Below are positions 16,367-25,024 of a stretch of 64,000 nt of DNA, in pieces (position 1 is the first letter of the stretch; each line of letters begins with the position of its first letter). The DNA comes from Rhodospirillum sp047263945 (GTDB taxonomy: Bacteria; Pseudomonadota; Alphaproteobacteria; Rhodospirillales; Rhodospirillaceae). A model generated the notes under the pieces. The model was not told where the DNA came from. It searched no databases and worked only from the letters and a program-made list of their open reading frames with translations. The stretch spans positions 1-64,000 of the forward strand of contig NZ_JBLAVB010000018.1 of NCBI RefSeq assembly GCF_047263945.1, written 5' to 3'. The position numbers and the translations under genes were made by a program.

Positions 16367-17509
16367 TTAATGCCCCACCGTGGCTCCGATCAAGTGATCC
16401 ACCACGGCCTTCAGAGCTTCCTCCCGCGACGCGCCCGCCCGCTTGGCGTCGTAATAAACCGCTGTCTGTTGGTGGGCGCTGGTCCCCCGGGCGAGGATTT
16501 CTCGCGCATGGAGAACCTCCCGCTGGCAACCGAACGCCTCGGCGTCGGGCGCGATCAGTTCAAGGATTTCCTCGATCAGGTCGGAAAAGGGAATCACCTT
16601 GCCCTGGCCAAAGTCCACCAAACCCTCATCGATACCGTAGCGTTGGGCGCGCCAACGGTTTTCCGCGAGCAACATGCGGGCATATTGCCGCCAACGTTGG
16701 TTAGACCGCCGCAACCGGTAAAGCATGCGTAACAGGCAACGGAAAATCGCCGCCACACAAATGGCGTCCTCCAGTCGGGTGCACACATCGGCGATGCGCA
16801 TTTCCAGGGTGGGGAAGCGGTGACTTGGCCGGATGTCCCACCAGATCTTGGAAGAATCCTCAATCAAGCCCGCAGAGACCAGGATATCCACATGCCGCTC
16901 GTACTCCAGAAAGCTGTTGAAGGGGTCGGGCAAACCAGTGCGGGGCAACTCGCTGAAAACAGCAATGCGATAGGACTTCAGCCCCGTATCCTCCCCCCGC
17001 CAAAAAGGGGAGCTGGTGGTCAGGGCCATCAGGTGGGGCAGGAAATAGGTAACCTGATTCATCAGATCCATGCGCAGGTCCGCATCCTCGATCCCCACAT
17101 GCACATGCATGCCACAGATCACCAAGCGCCGCACGACCCCTTGCAGGTCTTGGGCAAGCACCGCATAGCGGTCCTTGTCCGTATGTTTCAGGTCGGACCA
17201 TTCGGCAAAGGGGTGGGTGGAGGCGGCAATGGGAGCAAGTCCAACCTTGTCCGCTTCCTCGGCCAGGATATGGCGGAGCGCGCCCAGGGCCTGCCCTGCC
17301 TCCGCCGTCGAGTGACAGACCTTGGTTCCGACTTCCACTTGGGAGCGCAGGAATTCGGGCGTCACGGCACCGTGTTGGCCGCCGGAGAAAGTCTCCGTCA
17401 AAGTCTCCATCAGCGAGGCCGGAGGATCCGTCGCCAAGGCCCGTGTCTCCCGGTCCACCAGCAGATATTCTTCCTCGATGCCAACGGTAAAGCCTGGGTC
17501 GCGGGTCAT
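16367..17509 (-). CDS. ybdK: Carboxylate-amine ligase, GCS2/YbdK family
   Basis: A 380-residue glutamate-cysteine-ligase-2 fold enzyme. It starts with FTVGIEEEYLLVDRETR, the family's nucleotide/metal-binding region, and carries GMHVHVGIEDADLRMDLMNQ, PFWRGEDTGLKSYR and DIRPSHRFPTLEMRIADVCTR. These enzymes join an amine to a carboxylate with ATP; the Escherichia coli member has weak glutamate-cysteine ligase activity. It lies 31 nt downstream of an N-formylglutamate amidohydrolase-like gene, in the same direction. These families are known to cluster with ATP-grasp, alpha-E and transglutaminase proteins, which occur at 33-37 kb here. Confidence 0.9.
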   Translation of the reverse strand: MTRDPGFTVGIEEEYLLVDRETRALATDPPASLMETLTETFSGGQHGAVTPEFLRSQVEVGTKVCHSTAEAGQALGALRHILAEEADKVGLAPIAASTHPFAEWSDLKHTDKDRYAVLAQDLQGVVRRLVICGMHVHVGIEDADLRMDLMNQVTYFLPHLMALTTSSPFWRGEDTGLKSYRIAVFSELPRTGLPDPFNSFLEYERHVDILVSAGLIEDSSKIWWDIRPSHRFPTLEMRIADVCTRLEDAICVAAIFRCLLRMLYRLRRSNQRWRQYARMLLAENRWRAQRYGIDEGLVDFGQGKVIPFSDLIEEILELIAPDAEAFGCQREVLHAREILARGTSAHQQTAVYYDAKRAGASREEALKAVVDHLIGATVGH

Positions 17510-17540
17510 GGGGTGGCCTCCTGCGGGAAGACGGGATGGA

Positions 17541-18341
17541 TCAGGTCATGAGGCAGGTATACAGGGCTTCGACGGAAAGCACCTCTTCCAAAGCATCTCC
17601 GAACAGACCGCCGAGATCGGCCACGCCCTCGGGCGTGCCCACCAGATCCTGGCGGAATTCCACCCCCAGGTTCGGCAGACCCGCGGGTTCGGCATGGGTA
17701 TTGATGGTGAAGCCGATGTCTTTGCCCGAATAGGGTTGATTCTCCCCCAACACCGCGTCGGGTCGCAACCGGGCGAGTGCGCCCAACATGCCCTTGGTCA
17801 CCCGGTCGTCGTGGTCATACATCAAACCGATGTGCCAGGGCCGATTGAAGCCATCCATGGAGGGGGCGCAGGAGTGAATGCAGATCACCACGGGCGGTTT
17901 CCCCTGCCGCCACAGGTGGGCCAATCGCTCTGTCACCTCCCGGTGGTAGGGCCAGAACAGCTCCTCTGTCCGGCGCACCGCTTCCGCCTCGCTCAGGTCC
18001 TGGTTGCCAGGCACGGGAATGCCATCAGAGACAGGAGGAATGGCCGTGGGCTCCCCCGGGGGCCGGTTGCAGTCCACGACCAGCCGGGAGTAGTTGGTCA
18101 GTACCGCACAGGCCTCGAACCGATCCGCAAGCAGACGGGTCAGCGCTGCGGCACCGATGTCCCAGGCGATGTGGGCTGCCAAGTCTGCCGGGCCAAGGCC
18201 CAGATTGCCGAGGCTTTTGGGGATGGCGTTGCTGGCGTGGTCGCAGAGGAACAGGACGGGTCGGTTGGACTCCCCATTCAGAACCGTGAAGGGGGGGGGC
18301 TCGTCTGCGGTGAGGAGAGGAGAGGAGAGAGAATCGGACAT
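17541..18341 (-). CDS. N-formylglutamate amidohydrolase-family protein
   Basis: A 266-residue zinc amidohydrolase of the N-formylglutamate deformylase (HutG2-like) family. It shows FLCDHASNAIP near residue 33, DIGAAALTRLLADRF, NYSRLVVDCNRPPGEPTAIP and CIHSCAPSMDG, all family blocks with candidate metal ligands (His, Asp, Glu). I chose the ATG at 18341; the open frame reaches much further upstream but only as antisense to the glycerate kinase gene. With no other histidine-degradation genes nearby and a GCS2 ligase directly downstream, it probably cleaves an amide in a peptide or amide-ligase pathway rather than formylglutamate. Confidence 0.88.
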   Translation of the reverse strand: MSDSLSSPLLTADEPPPFTVLNGESNRPVLFLCDHASNAIPKSLGNLGLGPADLAAHIAWDIGAAALTRLLADRFEACAVLTNYSRLVVDCNRPPGEPTAIPPVSDGIPVPGNQDLSEAEAVRRTEELFWPYHREVTERLAHLWRQGKPPVVICIHSCAPSMDGFNRPWHIGLMYDHDDRVTKGMLGALARLRPDAVLGENQPYSGKDIGFTINTHAEPAGLPNLGVEFRQDLVGTPEGVADLGGLFGDALEEVLSVEALYTCLMT

Positions 18342-18461
18342 GGCGGAGAAAGGGTGTCCTGGGGGCTTGGGGAAGGAAGGGGGAAACAGTGTACCCCAAG
18401 GGTAGGACTTCATGAAACATCCCATCTTGAAAGCCCCCCTCCCCCATCCCAATTCCTGTTT

Positions 18462-19727
18462 ATGAAAGACCCTCGCTCCTTCCTGACGTCCCTGTTCGAT
18501 GCTGCGGTAGCGGCGGCTGATCCGGCCCTTCTCGTGCCTGCCTATCTGCCGGAGCCCCCAAAGGGCCGGACGGTGGTGGTCGGCGCAGGCAAGGCTGCGG
18601 CGGCCATGGCGCTTGCGGTGGAATCCAACTGGCCCGGCCCCCTGGAGGGGCTGGTGGTCACGCGCTACGGCCATGCCGTCCCCTGCGAACGCATCCGGGT
18701 GGTGGAAGCCGGGCACCCTGTCCCCGATGACCACGGCCTTGCCGCTGCGCAGGAGATCCTGGCCATCGCCAAAGGGCTTGGTTCTGACGACCTGATGATT
18801 TGCCTGATTTCCGGTGGCGGCTCTTCCCTGTTGTCCCTGCCCCATGAGGCCGTAGGACTTGAGGACAAGCGGGCGGTGAATGCGGCCCTGCTGCGCTCGG
18901 GCGCCCATATCGGCGAGATCAATTGCGTGCGAAAGCACCTGTCGGCCATCAAGGGCGGTCGGCTCGCGGCAGCCGCAGCCCCGGCCCGGGTGGTCACCCT
19001 GGTAATCTCCGACGTGCCCGGGGATGATCCGGCGGTGATCGCGTCCGGCCCGACCGTCCCCGATCCGACCACGGCGGGGGAAGCCCTGTCGATCCTCACC
19101 CACTACGGCATCAGCGAACCCGCCTCCCTGATCCGCCACCTCAAGACAAAGGCCTGCGAGACCCCAAAACCGGGAGATGCGGTCTTCGCCAGCAACCGCC
19201 TGTCCATGATCGCCACCCCACGCGCCGCACTGGAGGCGGCCGCCCGGCTCGCGGCAGCGGCGGGGATCAAACCGCTGATCCTGGGCGACGCCCTGGAAGG
19301 CGAGGCCAGGGAAATCGCCAAGGCGCTCGGCCCCATGGCCACCTCCTGTGCCCGCCATGGGGACCCGGTCGCCCCACCCTGCGTGCTGCTATCGGGTGGA
19401 GAGCTGACCGTGACCATAAGGGGCGACGGCCGGGGAGGACCCAATGCGGAATTCGCCCTCTCCCTCGCCCAGCACCTGGACGGCAACCCCCATGTCTGGG
19501 CCCTGGCCTGCGACACCGACGGCATCGACGGCTCCGAGGACAACGCCGGGGCGATCCTCACCCCCGATACCCTGACCCGGGCCACGCGCCTGGGGTTGCG
19601 CCCCGAAGCCCACCTGGAGGACAACGACGCCTACGGTTTCTTTGAAGGCTTGGGGGATCTGGTGGTCACCGGACCAACCCTGACGAACGTGAACGACTTT
19701 CGAGCAATCCTTATCATTCCAAAATAG
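18462..19727 (+). CDS. Glycerate 2-kinase (MOFRL/DUF4147 family)
   Basis: A 421-residue type-2 glycerate kinase, annotated in other bacteria as TtuD/GckA or, misleadingly, hydroxypyruvate reductase. It phosphorylates D-glycerate to 2-phosphoglycerate. Visible features are VVVGAGKAAAAMA near residue 40, ISGGGSSLLSLP near 115, INCVRKHLSAIKGG, the SDVPGDDPAVIASGPTVPD block and the MOFRL domain ending DNDAYGFFEGLGDLVVTGPT. The ATG at 18462 gives the normal N-terminus. It is divergent from the N-formylglutamate amidohydrolase gene and followed 275 nt later by pyruvate kinase, giving a short route from glycerate via phosphoenolpyruvate to pyruvate. Confidence 0.93.
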   Translation: MKDPRSFLTSLFDAAVAAADPALLVPAYLPEPPKGRTVVVGAGKAAAAMALAVESNWPGPLEGLVVTRYGHAVPCERIRVVEAGHPVPDDHGLAAAQEILAIAKGLGSDDLMICLISGGGSSLLSLPHEAVGLEDKRAVNAALLRSGAHIGEINCVRKHLSAIKGGRLAAAAAPARVVTLVISDVPGDDPAVIASGPTVPDPTTAGEALSILTHYGISEPASLIRHLKTKACETPKPGDAVFASNRLSMIATPRAALEAAARLAAAAGIKPLILGDALEGEAREIAKALGPMATSCARHGDPVAPPCVLLSGGELTVTIRGDGRGGPNAEFALSLAQHLDGNPHVWALACDTDGIDGSEDNAGAILTPDTLTRATRLGLRPEAHLEDNDAYGFFEGLGDLVVTGPTLTNVNDFRAILIIPK

Positions 19728-19916
19728 TCAAGTGTCATTTTTGCACCAAGAGACAATTATACATCATCACGAAACCTTCTTACGCGGAGGAGCAGGACAA
19801 GGCCGAGGTTCCGTGTTAGGGTGCGCGTGACGCAACTCTCTGCGCCTATCCGATGACCAAACCCCTTTAAGGACAGCTCCCGTGACGCGCCCCGTCACCC
19901 GGGCTTGGGGTCCTTG

Positions 19917-20006
19917 ATGGCCCCGTCACAACAATACGAGCGGATTTCGCATAGACCACGCCGGTCGAAGCGGGATGTGCTCCAGCCCCGTGGACAGACC
20001 CCATGA
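19917..20006 (+). CDS. 29-codon leader ORF overlapping the pyk start
   Basis: A short, very basic open frame (MAPSQQYERISHRPRRSKRD...) whose TGA stop overlaps the pyruvate kinase ATG in an ATGA. GGGG lies 5 nt before its ATG. Pyruvate kinase itself has no good ribosome-binding site (CAGACCCC directly upstream), so translation of pyk may depend on ribosomes finishing this ORF. A small hairpin (GTGACG/CGTCAC, 19882-19898) lies just upstream. I do not recognise the peptide. The layout is visible; coupling is inference. Confidence 0.45.
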   Translation: MAPSQQYERISHRPRRSKRDVLQPRGQTP

Positions 20007-21439
20007 GACGTAATCGCTGCGCGAAGATTCTAACGACCCTCGGCCCTGCAACGCCGACAGAAGACTCCCTGGAGGCCCTGGTGCGGGCCGGGGCGGATAT
20101 GGTCCGCCTGAACTTCAGCCATGGCGCCCATGAAGACCACCGCCGCCGCTATAACATGGTTCGAGCCGTTGAAAAGAAACTCGGTCGGACCATCGGCATT
20201 CTGATGGACCTTCAAGGACCCAAGCTGCGGGTCGGTGAATTCGACGGCGGCAAGGTCAAGCTGGAAACCGGAGCGACCTTCCGCCTGGACATGGAGCCCG
20301 AACTGGGCGACGTGAATCGGGTCCAACTGCCCCATCCGGAAATCTTCCGGGCCATGGAGGTGGGCACCGACCTGCTTCTGGACGACGGAAAAATCCGTCT
20401 GCGGGTGGAGGTCGTCACACCGGACCACGCCATCACCCGGATCATCACCGGCGGCACCCTGTCCGACCACAAGGGACTGAACGTTCCCAATGCCATCCTG
20501 CCCATCTCCGCCCTGACGGAAAAGGACCGCCGGGACCTGCAATTCGGTCTGGACCTGGGCGTGGACTGGGTGGCGCTCTCCTTCGTGCAGCGCCCCGAGG
20601 ATGTGGCCGAGGCCCGCAAGCTGATCGCCGGACGGGCCGCGATCATCAGCAAGCTGGAGAAGCCCAGCGCCATCGAGCACCTGAACGAAATCATCGAACT
20701 CTCCGACGCCGTCATGGTTGCCCGCGGCGACCTGGGCGTGGAAGTCCCGCCGGAACGGGTGCCGATTCTGCAAAAGCGCATTCTCAACGCCTGCCATACC
20801 CTGGGTAAGCCGGTTGTGGTGGCCACCCAGATGTTGGAAAGCATGATCACCGCCCCCACGCCCACCCGGGCGGAGGCCTCCGACGTGGCGACGGCCATTT
20901 ACGACGGAGCCGATACGGTAATGCTCTCGGCGGAAACGGCAGTTGGCCAGTATCCCCTGGAAGCCGTGGCGATCATGGACAAGATCATCCACCAGGTGGA
21001 AAACGACGAGCATTACCGCATGCTCCACGACAATCGGCGGGAGCGGCCAGAGGGCACGGCATCGGATGCCATCAGCGCCGCGGCGAGCCAGGTTGCGGCC
21101 ACCATCAAGGCCGCGGCGATCGTCACCTACACCTCCTCCGGCTCGACCACCCTGCGGGCCGCGCGTCAGCGCCCCAGCGTGCCCATCCTCTGCCTTACGG
21201 CCGAGGTGAAGACCGCCCGGCGCATGGCCATGGTCTGGGGCGTCCATTCGGTGCTGGAACGGGATATCTCGAACTTCGACGAGATGATCGAAAAGGCCAA
21301 CAAGGCCAGCCGGGAGGAGGGTTTCGCCCAGGTCGGCGAGCGCATCGTCATCACGGCAGGCGTTCCCTTCGGCACCCCGGGGACAACCAACGTCCTGCGC
21401 ATCGCCTGGGTCCAGGGCGACGACAGTTGGGCTGAGTAG
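20003..21439 (+). CDS. pyk: Pyruvate kinase
   Basis: Converts phosphoenolpyruvate and ADP to pyruvate and ATP in the cytoplasm. The 478-residue protein has all family blocks: RCAKILTTLGPAT, MVRLNFSHG, MDLQGPKLRVG, the catalytic signature AIISKLEKPSAIEHLNEI, VMVARGDLGVEVP and ATQMLESMI followed by PTRAEASDVATAIYDG. A C-terminal regulatory domain of about 120 residues ends GTPGTTNVLRI. The start at 20003 overlaps the preceding leader ORF. It is not in the usual glycolytic operon but follows glycerate kinase. A copy of the palindromic repeat lies 56 nt after the stop. Confidence 0.96.
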   Translation: MRRNRCAKILTTLGPATPTEDSLEALVRAGADMVRLNFSHGAHEDHRRRYNMVRAVEKKLGRTIGILMDLQGPKLRVGEFDGGKVKLETGATFRLDMEPELGDVNRVQLPHPEIFRAMEVGTDLLLDDGKIRLRVEVVTPDHAITRIITGGTLSDHKGLNVPNAILPISALTEKDRRDLQFGLDLGVDWVALSFVQRPEDVAEARKLIAGRAAIISKLEKPSAIEHLNEIIELSDAVMVARGDLGVEVPPERVPILQKRILNACHTLGKPVVVATQMLESMITAPTPTRAEASDVATAIYDGADTVMLSAETAVGQYPLEAVAIMDKIIHQVENDEHYRMLHDNRRERPEGTASDAISAAASQVAATIKAAAIVTYTSSGSTTLRAARQRPSVPILCLTAEVKTARRMAMVWGVHSVLERDISNFDEMIEKANKASREEGFAQVGERIVITAGVPFGTPGTTNVLRIAWVQGDDSWAE

Positions 21440-21495
21440 AGGGAAGACCACTTGGTCTTTTTCCTGACAGGACGCTGACTTGTGAGGGGCGGGGG

Positions 21496-21608
21496 TAGAT
21501 CTCCTCCGCCTCGCACCCTATCTTTTCACTCTGATTCCATGAATTTTTGAGTGTCTTCGAGATCAAGTTGACCCATTTCGTGGCCCGACTTGATCTCGGA
21601 CCACTCTA
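21496..21608 (-). repeat. Palindromic MITE-like repeat, diverged copy B
   Basis: Same orientation as copy A but about 113 nt and diverged. It runs from TAGAT to CACTCTA, with the palindromic half GAGATCAAGTTG...CGACTTGATCTC (about 21559-21599). It fills the gap between pyk and the glyoxalase gene, ending 24 nt before the latter's ATG. It could terminate pyk and shape the 5' UTR of the next gene. Confidence 0.7.
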
Positions 21609-21632
21609 AGAAAAGACGAGGATGTCCATCCC

Positions 21633-22073
21633 ATGCGCTATTTGCACACCATGGTCCGGGTCCAGAACCTGGACGACTCCCTGGCCTTTTACCAGGGTAT
21701 CCTCGGTCTGGTGGAGGTTCGCCGGACGGAAAGCGAGAAAGGTCGCTTTACCCTGGTCTACCTTGCGGCTCCCGATGATCTTGAGCAGGCCAAAACCGAA
21801 AAGACTCCCCTGTTGGAGCTGACCTATAACTGGGATACGGAAGCCTATACCGGTGGTCGGAACTTCGGCCATCTCGCCTATCAGGTGGACAACATCTATG
21901 ACACCTGCCAGAAAATCATGGATGCCGGAGTGACCATCAACCGCCCCCCCCGGGATGGTCAAATGGCCTTCATCCGCTCCCCCGACGGCATTTCCATAGA
22001 ATTGTTGCAGGCGGGCGACTCCCTGCCGCCCCAGGCCCCCTGGACGAGCATGGAAAACACCGGAAGCTGGTAA
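21633..22073 (+). CDS. gloA: Lactoylglutathione lyase (glyoxalase I)
   Basis: A 146-residue glyoxalase I. It converts the hemithioacetal of methylglyoxal and glutathione to S-lactoylglutathione. The expected metal ligands are present: His5 in MRYLHTMVRV, Glu in LLELTYNWD, His in NFGHLAYQV, and Glu in ISIELLQ. YTGGRNFGHLAYQVDNIYDTC is diagnostic. The family's usual length is 130-180 residues. Its position directly after pyruvate kinase suits removal of methylglyoxal formed by glycolytic overflow. The ATG at 21633 lies 12 nt after GAGGA. Confidence 0.93.
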   Translation: MRYLHTMVRVQNLDDSLAFYQGILGLVEVRRTESEKGRFTLVYLAAPDDLEQAKTEKTPLLELTYNWDTEAYTGGRNFGHLAYQVDNIYDTCQKIMDAGVTINRPPRDGQMAFIRSPDGISIELLQAGDSLPPQAPWTSMENTGSW

Positions 22074-22385
22074 CCGGGAGAGGCTATAAAGCGCTTTGCG
22101 CATAAAAGGCGAGAAATCAAAATCTTGGAGCGTCCTAGCTGAGTCACAACAGGGTAAACGACAGGGGGTGTTTTCCCGTCACGGGGCTTTGCCCCGTCCC
22201 CCACTGGGGCCGAAAGGCCCCAGACCCCAGGCCATAGAAAAAAGGGGGTTGGGGGCATTTGTCCCCAAATGGGCTTGGGCAATCGCCCAAAAAGGGCGAG
22301 ACACTGTCGTGTACCGTGGAGTCACAAATCAGGTCAGACGCTCTGGGGTTACCTTCTTTTCATTCGACACCTCGAGGCGGAACGC
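22074..22385. repeat. Intergenic region with GC-rich hairpin repeat
   Basis: No gene seen in this 312-nt gap. Bases 22178-22232 contain nested hairpins (CACGGGGCTTTGCCCCGT and TGGGGCCGAAAGGCCCCA) that recur at 42618-42685 with small differences. Two further small stems follow (TTTGTCCCCAAATGGG and TTGGGCAATCGCCCAA regions). They may stop gloA transcription. The AbrB-like gene begins after them with no clear promoter. Confidence 0.6.
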
Positions 22386-23441
22386 ATGCGGTTCCTGTTC
22401 GGGGGCCGTCCGCTCGGGGTCCAATGGGGCCTGCTGCTCGGCCTCTCCCTGGTTTTCACCCTGCTATTATCGGCAACGGGCATACCTGCGGCCTTGCTCA
22501 TCGGCCCCATGATTGCCGCCATTCTTCTTGCCTTGGGCGATGGTACCGCCAAGCCCCCCGGCTTGGTCATCCAAATGGCCCAGGGCGTCGTCGGTTGCCT
22601 GATCGCAAAGTCCATCACCGGCCCCCTGCTCCATGACCTGATGGGCGACTGGCCGGTCTTCCTGATGGGCGTTGGCTCGGTCATTGCTGCGGGTGGTCTT
22701 TTGGGCTGGGCAATTACCCGCCTCAAGGTGCTTCCGGGCAAGACGGCGGTCTTCGGCTGCTTCCCCGGCGCGGCGCTCGCCATGACCCTGATGGCCGAGG
22801 CCAACGGCGCCGACTTCCGCCTCGTGGCCATCATGCAATATCTGCGGGTGGCCATCGTCGTGGCCGTGGCCTCCTGGGTGGCGAGTGTCTGGTCCATGAC
22901 CGAAGGCACACCGCCTGTACCACCAAGCTGGTTCCCTCCCGTCGATTGGCTGGCGCTGGCGGGAACCCTTGCCGTGATCGCCGCTGGGATCGTAATCGCC
23001 CGGAAAAGCAAGATCACCGCGGGAGCCATGCTGATCCCCATGGTGCTGGGCGTCCTTGCCCAGGATGTGGCCTCCCTGCCCCTGGAAGTCCCCCGCTGGC
23101 TGCAAGCCCTGGCCTTCCCGGTGGTGGGCTGGTCCATCGGCCTGCGCTTTACCCGTCCGATCCTGGCCCATGCCGCCCGCGCCCTGCCCCTGCTGATCCT
23201 GGCCAACATTGCCCTGATCGCCATCTGCGGCGGCTTCGCGGCCCTTTTGTCCTGGACCACCGGGGTCGATCCCTTCACCGCCTATCTGGCCATGAGCCCA
23301 GGCGGGGCCGATTCCATGGTCATTATCGCCGCCTCCAGTAATGTCGATGCGGCTTTCGTCATGACCATGCAGATCGGGCGTTTCCTGACGATTCTCATCT
23401 TCGGATCCCGGTTGGCAACCTGGATCGCAGGGGCGCGGTAG
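22386..23441 (+). CDS. AbrB-family integral membrane protein
   Basis: A 351-residue polytopic membrane protein of the AbrB-duplication family (COG3180), often wrongly named ammonia monooxygenase or transcriptional regulator. Two homologous halves are suggested by GIPAALLIGPMIAAILLAL in the N-half and ITAGAMLIPMVLGVLAQDV in the C-half. Roughly ten hydrophobic helices are seen, with a conserved end LAMSPGGADSMVIIAASSNVDAAFVMTMQIGRF. Function is unknown; transport is likely. The ATG at 22386 follows GGCGGAACGC; the frame is open upstream but the extension has no membrane-protein character. Confidence 0.85.
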   Translation: MRFLFGGRPLGVQWGLLLGLSLVFTLLLSATGIPAALLIGPMIAAILLALGDGTAKPPGLVIQMAQGVVGCLIAKSITGPLLHDLMGDWPVFLMGVGSVIAAGGLLGWAITRLKVLPGKTAVFGCFPGAALAMTLMAEANGADFRLVAIMQYLRVAIVVAVASWVASVWSMTEGTPPVPPSWFPPVDWLALAGTLAVIAAGIVIARKSKITAGAMLIPMVLGVLAQDVASLPLEVPRWLQALAFPVVGWSIGLRFTRPILAHAARALPLLILANIALIAICGGFAALLSWTTGVDPFTAYLAMSPGGADSMVIIAASSNVDAAFVMTMQIGRFLTILIFGSRLATWIAGAR

Positions 23442-23453
23442 CGTTCTTATACC

Positions 23454-23488
23454 AAGCGGCGCGGGTTGAAACCCACGCCGCTTTTCTT
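23454..23488 (+). terminator. Terminator after AbrB-like gene
   Basis: A 12-bp stem with one mismatch (AGCGGCG, 23455-23461, pairs with CGCCGCT, 23476-23482; inner GGGTT pairs with AACCC) followed by TTTTCTTGCG. It ends the AbrB transcript ahead of the converging glcF gene. The next 195 nt contain no gene I can support. Confidence 0.75.
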
Positions 23489-23682
23489 GCGTTCAAACGC
23501 TAGGCGGGCTTTTACGCGCCATAAGGCGCGGCGGCCACTTGACCGCACCTTGGTATTATACCTGCGGTATGTGTATATGGCTCAAGCGGGTCGCCGAGTG
23601 TTTGGCGACCGAGCTTGATCCGGTGGCGGCGGTCACCGTCCGATGCCACTGGGACAAGATCGCCCACCCGTGCTTCATACAA

Positions 23683-25008
23683 TTATCCCAGGGCCTGAGG
23701 CTTTGGCCCACCGGTCGCCCAGTCGAGCAGTTCCACCGTATGCACCACCGGCAACTCGGTCCCGCCGGAAATATGGGTCAGGCAGCCGATGTTGCCCGCG
23801 GCGATGACATGGGGCTTGGTGTCCTCCAGCGTCTTCACCTTGCGGATGCGCAATTCCTCGGACAGGTCAGCCTGGAGGATGGAATAGGTCCCCGCCGAAC
23901 CGCAACAGAGGTGGGCGTTGGCGATCTCCTTGACCTCGAACCCCGCCTTGCGCAGCAGGGCCTTGGGCGCATCCAAGACCTTTTGGCCATGTTGCAGGGA
24001 ACAGGCCGCATGGTAGGCCACCACCAACTCCGGCTTTTCCTCAGGCTCCATCAAACCCAACATGATCATGTATTCGGTGATGTCAAAGGTGATGTCCGAC
24101 AGGATCCGGGCCTTTTCGGCGAACTCCGGATCGTCCCGCAACAGGTGGGCATAATCCTTGAAGGTCGATCCGCAGCCCGACGCATTGACGACAATGGCAT
24201 CCACCCCCCGCGAAACCTTCTCCATCCACCAACTGGCGATATTGGCCCGGGCGAAATCCTTGGCCTCGGCTTCTTTGCCCATATGGGAAACCACGGCGCC
24301 GCAACAGCCCTGCCCCTTGGGTACCACCACCTCCACCCCATGGCGGGTGAGCAGGCGGGCCGTGGCCTCGTTGATCTGGGGCATCAGGGCCGGTTGCACG
24401 CAGCCCACAGGCATGATCACCCGAGCCTTGGGCGAGGCGGCTCCTTTCGCCCCAGGGGAGGGAGCGGGAGAGTGGACGCCGGTGCGCTCGATTTGCCGCA
24501 CCCCATGGGGAGGATGCCGGGCCTGTTCGAGCATGGCCCGGAGGCTGCGGGGCATCAGAGGCGCCAGAGGGCGGGCAAAAGAGCGGACCAGCCAGCCCAT
24601 CTGCATGGCCATCCGGAACCGGTTGGTATGCGGCAGGACCCAGGCCAGCATGTTCCTTGTCGCCCGGTCCAGCCAGGGCCGGGCATAGGTCTTCTCGATG
24701 TGGACTTTCCCCCGCTCCACCAAATGGACATAGTCCACGCCCGAAGGACAGGTGGTCATGCAGGACAGGCAGGTCAGGCAGCGGTCGATATGCTTCACCA
24801 CCCCCTCGGAGGCGGGCTTGTCCCCCTCCAGCATATCCTTGAGCAGGTAGATGCGGCCCCGGGGAGAGTCCAGCTCATCGCCCAGGATGGTGTAGGTGGG
24901 ACAGGTGGCCGTACAGAACCCGCAATGGACGCATTTGCGCAGGATGTCATTGACCTCCTGCAGCAGGGGATCGGCCTCAAGGCGCTCGGTGGAGAAATTC
25001 GTGCGCAT
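23683..25008 (-). CDS. glcF: Glycolate oxidase iron-sulfur subunit GlcF
   Basis: A 441-residue electron-transfer subunit of the membrane-associated glycolate oxidase. Two 4Fe-4S motifs are at Cys26-29-32-36 (CVHCGFCTATCP) and Cys77-80-83-87 (CLTCLSCMTTCP). The C-terminal part has two CCG domains (GQGCCGAVVSHMGKEAEA and NAHLCCGSAGTYSILQ) that bind the quinone-reducing centre. Length fits the family. It is the last gene of glcD-glcE-glcF, 16 nt after glcE. Residues 190-210 (SPAPSPGAKGAASPKA) form an unusual low-complexity insertion. Confidence 0.95.
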   Translation of the reverse strand: MRTNFSTERLEADPLLQEVNDILRKCVHCGFCTATCPTYTILGDELDSPRGRIYLLKDMLEGDKPASEGVVKHIDRCLTCLSCMTTCPSGVDYVHLVERGKVHIEKTYARPWLDRATRNMLAWVLPHTNRFRMAMQMGWLVRSFARPLAPLMPRSLRAMLEQARHPPHGVRQIERTGVHSPAPSPGAKGAASPKARVIMPVGCVQPALMPQINEATARLLTRHGVEVVVPKGQGCCGAVVSHMGKEAEAKDFARANIASWWMEKVSRGVDAIVVNASGCGSTFKDYAHLLRDDPEFAEKARILSDITFDITEYMIMLGLMEPEEKPELVVAYHAACSLQHGQKVLDAPKALLRKAGFEVKEIANAHLCCGSAGTYSILQADLSEELRIRKVKTLEDTKPHVIAAGNIGCLTHISGGTELPVVHTVELLDWATGGPKPQALG

Positions 25009-25024
25009 GGCTGAAGAACACCTT

